Both the position numbers and the translations under genes were made by a program. From the NCBI GenBank assembly GCA_031265355.1, contig JAISCT010000030.1, positions 1-64,000 of the forward strand: a stretch of 64,000 bases of DNA, read 5' to 3'. Positions 34,401 to 42,300 of this stretch are shown one piece after another. Within the stretch, counting starts at the first letter, position 1, and the number at the start of each line of letters is the position of its first letter. This DNA is from Oscillospiraceae bacterium (lineage in GTDB: Bacteria; Bacillota; Clostridia; Oscillospirales; UBA929). The notes under the pieces are model-generated. The model had not been told where the DNA came from, did no database searches, and worked only from the letters and a program-made list of their open reading frames with translations.

Positions 34401-36362
34401 GCGACAGTGCGCGCGACGGCAGCCGACGGCAGCGGCGTTTACGATGAATTCACCGTCACGATCAGCTTGCAGAACATCTTGCCCACGCGCAGCCCCTATA
34501 TCGCCACGCCGGCCGCTGACTACGCCAACAAGCAAGGCGACTCCATCGTCGTGGAAGAAGACGGGGCGCTGGGCGGCATCGCCGCGGGCAACAGCCTGAC
34601 CTATGGTCTTTTCGCGTTTGGAAAGGCGGGTACGCAAGAGCTGAAGATAACGGCGGCCACCCCCGGAGAGGCAGGGGCCGACGCGGTGCCGATAGAATTG
34701 CACCTCGGCGACCCGAGCGGCGCATTGCTGGCCACGCTCCAGTTTGAAAAAACTGGCGACTATAATGTGTTTGCGGAAAGGACGTTCGCTATTCCGATGC
34801 TTCAGGGGAACAGCAATGTGAGCTTCGTGTTCCCAAATGGAGCATTAAGAATCGAGTCCTTTGTGTTCATGCTGCCTCCCGCGCGCGACCCGTACAGGGA
34901 GCCTATCCTGGCCACGGCATATGACGCCACTACAAGCAGCACCGTATGGCCGGAGGGCGACGGGTTGGGAGGCTTCATGCCGGGCGACAGCGTGACGTAT
35001 GAACGCCTGGATTTTGGAGAAGAAGGCGCGGTGCGGATTAAGATGTCGGTATGTAGCCCAGCCGCAATCACACCGATTGAGATCTATCTCGAGGGGCCGA
35101 ACGGCCCGTTGTTCACTACGCTTATGCTCGCACAAACAGGCAGTTCTTGGAACGTGTATGCGGAGAGGACGTTCGTGATCCCCTTGCTCAAAGACATTCA
35201 AAATATAACGTTCCGACTGCCCAACGGAGGCTTTCAGATGAAGTCGTTTGTATTCGAGAAAGCGACATCTAAGCCTTCGTCCCGCGATCCATACGTTTCC
35301 ACTGTAGCGAGCAGCTATCATGAAAAGATAGGCGGCGGCGTTACAGAAACATGGGACGGCGACGGAGTGGAAGGCTTCGGCACAGGCGACAGCGTGACAT
35401 ACCACTATTTTGTCTTCGGTGACAGCGGCGCGGAAGCGATCCGGATATTCGGAGCCAACGCGGGGACACAGCCCGTGCCCATAAGACTTCATTTGGTCGG
35501 AGACGGCGGGCCGGTGCTCGGCACTCTCCTATTCCCGGCAACGGGGAGTAAGGATGCGTTCGTGGGAATGACGTTTGCGCTTCCAAAAATCGTGGGCGAT
35601 CAAAGCATAAGCTTCGAATTTCCGGAAGGCGGCCCATTTGTACTGAGGGACTTCCTGTTCATGCGGCCCGGATATACCGTCCGCGACCCGTACAGCGTGA
35701 CGATAGCCGCGTCTTTTGACGGACAGGTCGGCGACAGCCACGAGGAACAGGGGGGCATGGGCGGCTTTTGGCTGGGATCGGGTCTGATATACAGCGGGTT
35801 TACGTTCGGAATGAACGGCTCTCAAACGCTCAGATTCACAGGTTCCACTGCGGGCGAGAGCATGCCGGTGGAGATGCGTCTTGGCGGTCCTGACGGCGCG
35901 GTGCTTGCGACATTTCAGTTCACTTCGACGGGCGGCTGGGGCCTATGGGTCACCAGGGAGTTTGAGATTCCCAAACTATGGGGCGATCTCGATCTGTGCT
36001 TCATATTTCCCAATGGCGCCATGCAGATCAAAGACTTCCAGTTTATAGAAACGGCGCCGCAAGGTTCCGGCTTGACAGCCACGCCGCTTGCGCTTGACAC
36101 GGCTGGCGGCGCTAAATTCAGCGTTTCGTCCACGATCCACAACTACGACGACGAGATGGCGCCGAGCGTGATCTTTGCGCTTTATAACGAAGACAGGCGG
36201 CTTATAGATGTCAAATCGACAAACGGCGTGTCTGTCGCGAAGGGCGCGGACGTGTCGTTCGCGGCGGAGTTCGACGTTCGCGGCGATTTAGACGGCGCGT
36301 TTGTTAAGATGTTTGTCTGGGACAGTGAGTACGTGCCGCTGATTGAGGAAATCACTTCTTAA
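31455..36362 (+). CDS. Secreted GH2 glycoside hydrolase with Ig-like and four repeated C-terminal domains
   Basis: A 1635-residue exported enzyme of the beta-galactosidase/glucuronidase family. A signal peptide covers about residues 1-31, followed by the sugar-binding, Ig-like and TIM-barrel domains. The acid/base is Glu452 in SIGNEIGD and the nucleophile is probably Glu534 in FGSETSS. Big-type Ig-like domains follow (about residues 720-1005), then four units of about 132 residues starting RSPY/RDPY at residues 1012, 1144, 1277 and 1410. A final domain ends MFVWDSEYVPLI. The units share GDSVTY, a TG-x-ERTF-x-IP segment and FxFPNG, and may bind carbohydrate. AGGAGG lies eight bases before ATG 31455. 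The end overlaps the next convergent gene by 11 bp. The substrate is unknown. Confidence 0.9.
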   Translation: MKFNRIFRVTVSAILALVMVVQAAGPCFAASVTERAVRDAQIGGERSRLFNDGWRFQIDNSGTDAALSAVDYDDAAWDEVTLPHDWLIQQIKDNSIAGLYKTDIGWYRKTFYLPSGTRGKNVAMRFDGVYMDSTVFVNGVQVGNWPNGYNTFEFDITPHLNFGNVPNVVAVKINYEDPNTRWYSGAGIYRDVYLTVTDPVKVNFNGTYISTNGSAVTVDTEVRNASDSARNVQVAQTVLDASGSPVATNTSAAFQVAAGAIVTDQQVLNVPSPHLWNLDDTYLYTMKTEVKDVNGTVLDTYLSVFGFRTIRLDPNEGFFLNGQYMKLKGVCMHHDLGALGSAMNYRALERNLQIMKDMGVNAVRTSHNMPAPQFVDICDRLGILLFSEAFDVWTWAKKSKDYARFFDVTSTADLSLIPNAGAQAKWSEVDVRNWVRRDRNHPSMILWSIGNEIGDQTVASGQQTTRNLVSWVESEDPRGNAYPTVATCSMDIVRDETVRAMNFAELDVIGYNYSEAAYDADHADHPDKILFGSETSSARRSRGVYIAADGQRSNYSIAGTSGDLESRWAVDRDRKFILGQFVWTGIDYIGESATKVSHFGTVDTAGLPTDAFYFYQSVWSDKPMAHLLPYWSDSLGDTIKVWAYSTQDNVELFKDGVSLGTRTVNHASSSVLHAEWDVPYSPGVVTLKAYDEGGNVVATDEISSFGPPASVALSADRASITADGKDLIYVTASIVDASGHFVADSEAEVTFKVTGAGSLVGTDNGNTVDYDSYQSPIRKAFSGQVVAIVQSDGRPGPITITAEGDGLSAGLVTVASVRNQAITGVALSGIDGIGAITSPRGKLAMMADVQPSTADCESVSYIVTEPDGSPTDKAVINKNGVLEALKNGQVKVTAIAEDGSGMSGSAVVAISGQEAFTPVSGITVFAPSNFIEVRHGTLQMSADVAPADASLRRVVWSVESADDPSAATISSSGLLQAEYNGQATVRATAADGSGVYDEFTVTISLQNILPTRSPYIATPAADYANKQGDSIVVEEDGALGGIAAGNSLTYGLFAFGKAGTQELKITAATPGEAGADAVPIELHLGDPSGALLATLQFEKTGDYNVFAERTFAIPMLQGNSNVSFVFPNGALRIESFVFMLPPARDPYREPILATAYDATTSSTVWPEGDGLGGFMPGDSVTYERLDFGEEGAVRIKMSVCSPAAITPIEIYLEGPNGPLFTTLMLAQTGSSWNVYAERTFVIPLLKDIQNITFRLPNGGFQMKSFVFEKATSKPSSRDPYVSTVASSYHEKIGGGVTETWDGDGVEGFGTGDSVTYHYFVFGDSGAEAIRIFGANAGTQPVPIRLHLVGDGGPVLGTLLFPATGSKDAFVGMTFALPKIVGDQSISFEFPEGGPFVLRDFLFMRPGYTVRDPYSVTIAASFDGQVGDSHEEQGGMGGFWLGSGLIYSGFTFGMNGSQTLRFTGSTAGESMPVEMRLGGPDGAVLATFQFTSTGGWGLWVTREFEIPKLWGDLDLCFIFPNGAMQIKDFQFIETAPQGSGLTATPLALDTAGGAKFSVSSTIHNYDDEMAPSVIFALYNEDRRLIDVKSTNGVSVAKGADVSFAAEFDVRGDLDGAFVKMFVWDSEYVPLIEEITS

Positions 36363-37227
36363 AGATATACGCGACCATAAAAACCTGTATAGGCAGCGCG
36401 AAGAGCGGCGGCAGCCACGACACGCCCCAGTCCACAAAAATACCCAGCGTGACGAATAGCGCAACGGCAAGCAGCCACAATCCACCGCTCATCACGCCAA
36501 ACCGCACGGCTTTCACGGGGTCAACCAATTCATAGTGAAACGTCATAGGTGCTCCAACCTCATGGTGGATCATGGCCTTTAACCACGGCTTTTGCCGTTT
36601 TGTTTCGGTGGCGAGCAAAAAGATTACGCCGCAGATGGCGGGGAGCAAAAGCGCCGCTTTCACGCCAATCGCGGCGGACATTTCCCATCCGTCGACCAAG
36701 AAAGAGACGACCGAAAGCCCTGCGCCCAAGAAACCCGCCAAGCAGACCGCTCCATAAGCCAGCGCGCGCCCGTGCTTCATTGCGTAATGGGCGGCGGTTT
36801 CCTGTGTCAGCCCAAAATAGGTGTAAAGCCCGCAGGCAACGGCAAGCAGCGCGGCGGCGAAGTAATACGTCCCCGCCCCTGCATGGCCAAAGAAAGAAAT
36901 GAACGCTATGCCCGCGGCGATGAGCAAAGCCCCGGTGGCGGCGGTTATCCCCGCGGCGGTTCGTTTCGTCAGCGGCACTTTTGCCTTCATGTACATCTGC
37001 CCGATGGTCTCGGTGCGTTTTTGCTTGGCGACAGCGTCGGCAATGGCGGTAATATCGCCCAACTCTGCAAAGGCTTTTTCAAGCGCCTCATCCCCCGTCA
37101 TCCCTTTATCCGTGAGTTCCTTTACGCGCTCACGCAGATTCACGGTGATTTCTTCCTTGAAATCACGCAGTTCCGGGGTGTCGTCATAGGCCGCGAACAG
37201 GCGTTCAACATAAATTTTCTCTTTCAT
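36352..37227 (-). CDS. HAAS (permease prefix domain)-containing membrane protein
   Basis: A 291-residue protein with an N-terminal helical domain (YVERLFAAYDDTPELRDFKE, then GMTGDEALEKAFAELGDI) of the HAAS/permease-prefix type, followed by about seven hydrophobic segments. Such genes are usually paired with a PadR regulator, as here (3-bp gap). They form a sensor/regulator unit for an envelope process that is not yet defined. Confidence 0.8.
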   Translation of the reverse strand: MKEKIYVERLFAAYDDTPELRDFKEEITVNLRERVKELTDKGMTGDEALEKAFAELGDITAIADAVAKQKRTETIGQMYMKAKVPLTKRTAAGITAATGALLIAAGIAFISFFGHAGAGTYYFAAALLAVACGLYTYFGLTQETAAHYAMKHGRALAYGAVCLAGFLGAGLSVVSFLVDGWEMSAAIGVKAALLLPAICGVIFLLATETKRQKPWLKAMIHHEVGAPMTFHYELVDPVKAVRFGVMSGGLWLLAVALFVTLGIFVDWGVSWLPPLFALPIQVFMVAYIFKK

Positions 37228-37230
37228 GGC

Positions 37231-37563
37231 TCAATCCTCCAATAATTTGTTCAAAAGCGCCTGGGTTTTCAGCCAATCGCTTTTGTTTTGCCGGAAGAGC
37301 TCCCGCCCGGCGTCGGTGACGCGGTAGTAGCGGCGGCGGCCGCCCTGGGTTTCATCTCCCCAGTAGGAGGTAATATACCCGCCGTTCTCCAGCCGTTTGT
37401 AGCTGGAATACAGCGTCGCCTCCTTGAGTTCAAAGCTTCCGCCCGCTTTGTCGATGATGGTTCGGCGAATTTCATATCCGTAGTTGTCGCCTTTCGCGAG
37501 GATGCTGAGCACCACCGTGTCAGTGTGTCCCCGCAAGAGCTCGGACGCGGCGTTCTCTTTCAA
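37231..37563 (-). CDS. PadR-family transcriptional regulator
   Basis: A 110-residue winged-helix repressor with the PadR core (DTVVLSILAKGDNYGYEI, KEATLYSSYKRLENGGYI, GGRRRYYRVTDAGRELF). TTG 37563 is chosen because GAGGAG lies eight bases before it; the upstream GTG 37572 overlaps that site. It is co-transcribed with the membrane protein gene that follows, and the pair is probably autoregulated. Confidence 0.9.
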   Translation of the reverse strand: MKENAASELLRGHTDTVVLSILAKGDNYGYEIRRTIIDKAGGSFELKEATLYSSYKRLENGGYITSYWGDETQGGRRRYYRVTDAGRELFRQNKSDWLKTQALLNKLLED

Positions 37564-37692
37564 CGCAGTCACTCCTCGTACAATAAGTTTTGCGAGGGAA
37601 TTTTTACCGCCGGACTTTCAAGCGTCGATTATATTGTTGCACATATTACTATGATTGTCAATATACTTTGAAGAAAAATTTTTGATCACCCC

Positions 37693-37744
37693 AAAAACAG
37701 GCCCCCGGCTCGCCTTCTCAAAGACGGACTGGGGGCCTGTTTTT
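37693..37744. terminator. Terminator, copy 1 of a duplicated element
   Basis: AAAAACAGGCCCCC pairs with GGGGGCCTGTTTTT (37731-37744) around a 24-base centre with T-runs both ways. A near-identical element with the same interior sits at 45171-45217. Confidence 0.88.
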
Positions 37745-37792
37745 AGATATATCTTGCGCGATCAGATAGCATATTCAGCAGAGCGATAGCCT

Positions 37793-39184
37793 CTATCGAT
37801 TGAGTGTCGATTGGATATCTACTCGGATACCATTTGCAAATTCAATACCGCTTTCAGTATATTTAACGATTTCCAATTCAGCAAGATGTTTGTATCGTTC
37901 AAGATTTGTCTGTCCCATTTCCTTGCTTTGGAATAGATTCGTCAGTAGGATATAATCGTCTGTTGTCATAGCGTTCAAATGCTCATCGCCAATATTTTTT
38001 ATTAGGGAAAGCATATGCTCATCAAGTATCTTTCCGTTAAGTGTCAGCTTTACGAAATACGCATCCGTACCTTTGAAATCCGGGAGCGGCTTTGCTTCAC
38101 GGACAGCTAACTCATATATCAGATTCATCCCTTGGCCGGAACGCTCGACAAGCCCACATAACTGAAATATCGACGCTATCAGGGTATTGCGCGGCGACTG
38201 CCTATCGAGAATATTCTCTACTGTTATTCCATTCGGTAATCCACCGGGGCTTTCCACCACAAGGCGGTCGCGATATTGACGTACAAATACGCTGCCTGCA
38301 AGTTGATAATCTCGGTGCGATACAGCATTTAGCAGAGCTTCCCGAACAACCCGCTCGTTGAACGTGCTAATCGGGAACACAAACAGCCTCTCTTGGTAAT
38401 GCTGTTTATCGTTCCGAAGATTAACAAGTTCCCAAATGCGGTCAAAATAATTGAAGAACCCTTCAGTGAATTCCTCGCGTTGGGCTGCGGGGCCGGCAGC
38501 CTCCGATGAACGGTATTCAAATACGATCTCCGCGCGCCGAAGGTGTTTTCGTAAAGCTTTACGTGTCCCGAACAATATCAGGGCAGCATACGTCACACCA
38601 TCATCGGTAATTGCGTCACAATCACGGAGCAGTTGCTCTACAGACAGGTTTAGAATGCGTTTATTCTCGCTGTTTTTCGCCCAGGTCTGGCGGAATATAT
38701 TGATTGCGTTCTCGTCAAGGTCGTCGATAGTTACCCCGTCGCAAATCTCAGCGGAAAAATCGAAGCTGCTTTCGGCGTAAATACTCCGGCGCACACCTTC
38801 CGGCATAGCAACAAGACTGTCGCCGACGTACCACCAAGCAATGCCGTCAACCTGAATCGGCAGCCCCAAAGGTCTGCTCGCAACTTCAATAGCGAGGACT
38901 CGCTTGTTGTTATCTTCATAAAGCTCGAAATCCACCCCAATTCGAAGTTTATCTATCAGGTCTGCGCGGGTGCGCTCCGGTTGAAGAAACGCCGTTGAAC
39001 CCACGACTTGCCGTGGACGTTTGTCCGATATGCCAAGGACAAGCTTTCCGCCGCCACAGTTCGCCAGTGCACAGCAAATCTCCGTCGCTTCTTTGAAATT
39101 GTCCTTGGTCTTCCACTCTTTGAACTGGTAATGCTCGCCCTCCGGCGCATTCAGCAGTTGCTCTATTGTTTCATGTCGTTTCAT
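37793..39184 (-). CDS. AlbA_2/Schlafen-like putative ATP-binding regulator
   Basis: A 463-residue protein with an N-terminal AlbA_2 domain (EHYQFKEWKTKDNFKEATEI, NCGGGKLVLGISD) and a C-terminal GHKL-like ATPase module (LNAVSHRDYQLAG, VVESPGGLPNGITVENIL, RNTLIASIFQLCGLVERSG, QGMNLIYE). This is the common ATP-binding protein with putative transcriptional regulator architecture. Members occur in mobile and defence regions and as stand-alone regulators; the role is unknown. ATG 39184 follows GTGGAGAG. Confidence 0.82.
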   Translation of the reverse strand: MKRHETIEQLLNAPEGEHYQFKEWKTKDNFKEATEICCALANCGGGKLVLGISDKRPRQVVGSTAFLQPERTRADLIDKLRIGVDFELYEDNNKRVLAIEVASRPLGLPIQVDGIAWWYVGDSLVAMPEGVRRSIYAESSFDFSAEICDGVTIDDLDENAINIFRQTWAKNSENKRILNLSVEQLLRDCDAITDDGVTYAALILFGTRKALRKHLRRAEIVFEYRSSEAAGPAAQREEFTEGFFNYFDRIWELVNLRNDKQHYQERLFVFPISTFNERVVREALLNAVSHRDYQLAGSVFVRQYRDRLVVESPGGLPNGITVENILDRQSPRNTLIASIFQLCGLVERSGQGMNLIYELAVREAKPLPDFKGTDAYFVKLTLNGKILDEHMLSLIKNIGDEHLNAMTTDDYILLTNLFQSKEMGQTNLERYKHLAELEIVKYTESGIEFANGIRVDIQSTLNR

Positions 39185-39310
39185 TCTACATTCTCTCCAC
39201 CTGCATACCAATTTTGCGGGATAAGATTTTCGCATGCCCTGCTTACGCTGGGCTTGCGCGGCTTGGAGATTGTCTACTCGACGGATTTCCGTGGTGGGTA
39301 GAGTTAATTT

Positions 39311-42300
39311 CTATTCGTCTTCTTCGCCACCCTCCCCCAAAAAATCCTCGATATATCCCTTGAAGATCATGGCAAGCTCGGCACGGGTAGAAGTTCCCTG
39401 CGGTACGGTGGTTGTGTCCGCGCGGCCCTCTATAAGCCCTATAGCAACGGCCCATTTCATGGCACCCAATGCCCAATCTGAAATATTGTTCATATCGGTG
39501 TACTTTGACAGATCAGCCGACACACTGATGTCCAGTCCTTTGAATTCGGCGTAGCGGTAAAAAATGGTCACAGCTTGTTCTCGGGTGATGGGATCATCCA
39601 AACCAAATTTTCCATTAGAGTATCCAAGGACAATTTTATTTTGATTGGCCCACAGGATGGCCCTGGAATACCACCCATCCGTTTTTACATCCGCAAAAGA
39701 TATATCACCACTCACTTCCGGCTCATCTTCAAGCCTATACAGTGCCGTCACCAGCATGGCGCGAGACATGGTGACGCCGGGGGAGAATTTTTCTGCCGCT
39801 GTACCGATCATCAGGCCGCGTTTGGAGATAAACTGCACAGCCTCATAGAACCAATCGGTATCAACCACATCGACATATGGATTTTCCCAATCTCCTGCCA
39901 GTGACGGTTTGGGGTTCGGGACGGTCTTGCCTGTTGACGGATTGGGCGATCTGTCGCCGCCGTCATATGCCCATCGTGCCGTCACTGCTATGTCGTCGGT
40001 CACACTGTCAAAAGATGTATCCCAGCCATTGAAGGTGTATCCGTTGCGAGATACAATAGGCGCAACCGCCGCGCCACCGACGAGAACCATTTGCGTCAAC
40101 GCGCCGCCGCCTGTGCGTACGCCACCGTTTGGATCAAAGGTCACAGTGTAACTTTCCGCCACAGTCTCTCCGGGCAAGCCAACAGACAATGTCATAGTTT
40201 TTGTCAATTGTGTGTCTTCCACCTTGAAGATGATCTCCGCCACGCCGGACAGTTCGCCGCTCACACTGAAAGCAGCGACACCGTTCTCATCTGTGACTGC
40301 CGACCTGCTCACTGTCGCGATGAATGGCGATGTTGATACAGCGATGATCTTTTTGTTGGCACCCGCCTGTGTTGGGAAAATCGAGACGTCGACACTTCTT
40401 GTCTGACCATAATTGAGACTTATTGCTTCCAACGTATTGATGCCTTTCGGTTCCGGCACAATGGTAACATTGGCCTGATAGGTATTCTCCAACCTGACGC
40501 CAGCATAACTCTGCGCAGTTGTGCCTACAGTCAGACCAATGATGCCGCCCATCGTGAATTTACCGCCAGACGGGATAACCCGAACAATTCGGACAAAGAT
40601 CTTATGGGGGTTGAGCGGGTCTTGCTCCGCGTCTGGAAAATTCACGGTAAAATCGCCGCCATAACCCGTGAGCGCGATGTCCTCCGCCGTCAAGGTATCG
40701 ATGTTCATGTATTTGTCAAAGGCGATTTCTATGTAATCCTCGTAGCCCTTGGCATTGGCTACAGTAGGTGCGGCGTGGGACACCATGCCGATGTTGACAT
40801 CCAACTGCGGCGGCGGAACGGGAAGCCAACCACTCTCTTCCAGTTCGTAGCCATCCTTCGCAAATCTGACCTGCCATAAACCCCACGGAACATCCCAGGC
40901 GTACTGACCTTCGGCGTTGGTGGTCAATGGATTCTCCTGCCAGTAATCTCCGGCATCCCACAACTCGCCTGTGTCAGAGGGGGCGGCGTTCATAGGCTTG
41001 TAATACACCGTGGCAGTGACACCTTCCAGACGATTGGAGGGAACGGCTTCGTAGACATAGCCGGAAGGATCCAGTCCTCTGTCCGTTTCCTGCTCGTCGT
41101 CCGGATCGTCCGGGCCGCAGCAAGCTGAGGTACAGCATATACCATTGAGACCCAATCCATCCCATATTGCTCTGGCTTTGATTGCATTGAGTTTGGACAA
41201 AAGGCTGGATTGAGCTAAACCGAGTGCGATACCGCTCACAACAAGAAGCGAACTAATAACAATGACGGACGCCGTTACCGGGACTGCCCCTATAACACAT
41301 ATCGCTCCGATCACAGTACTCTCTCCGCCAATTATAATACTCTCTCCGCCAATAAGAGTTCCCTTCCACCACAACCCGAACAGCTGCTGCAGACAATCGG
41401 TACGCACAATATCGGAAATACAGCAATCGTTCTCTATCATCGTTTTTACATCATTTCGTTGTTTTTGAAATTCAACCACATCTATAGCTGAACCAACGGT
41501 TGATATTGCCGAAAAAATCGGGCCGAATCTAGGGACTACCGTCAATAGATTCTCAATTATAGTCTTAATAGTCGACCCGATTGGTATATCTGACATTCTG
41601 CGAGCAGCTATGGGCATAACCGGGTTATAAACCGTTACTCCTGAAACCGTCAATGTCCTTTTTACGGTGTCTACTATGTATGTCAGGATTTCTGAGTCTG
41701 TCTCCAGATTTTTCACATACATTTCACTATCGTCCGTGCCGGAAACACAATCGTAGCCTTCGCCCGGCAGGTTGCTGACAGTTCCACTGAACGCCGAAAC
41801 CGACAGCTGATAATACAACGCGGCGTTTTCGGTACCGTCATTGTAATCCATCCGTGTTATATAATCTCCTAACAGGCCATTATTCTGTTCGACAAGCGTT
41901 TCCTTTATGATGCTCATGTCGATCCCGGCGGCTGCGAGATCCGCTCTAAGCTCATCACTATCTATTTCCAAGCCAGCCAAAGCGTTTTCAATGTCGATCT
42001 TCATGTCATCAAACTGCTGCCGGTCATACAAAACCTCCGCAGGGGCACCTGCATAGGTCACACCAACACTTTGGGGGGAACTGTTAATATCAAAATCTGC
42101 CGTCCCGATCCACACTTTTTTATTAGCGTCATATGTCAGCGGAACATTTCTTTTCACACTGTCAAATCCTGTGGCCCAGATCGAAACATCACCGTTCACC
42201 GTGTCCGGGTCCTCGAACTGCGCGACAAAAGTAAACGTATCGTAACCAGGCCAATAAAAGTATATGGGTCTTTTACCTGTAGGGTTGTCATAATCGATGA

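Noticed and set aside
37620..37680. TTGACA and TATAAT on the minus strand upstream of the PadR gene as a promoter
   Set aside because: The hexamers are good but about 22 bp apart, too far for a standard promoter; a regulator-distorted promoter cannot be shown.
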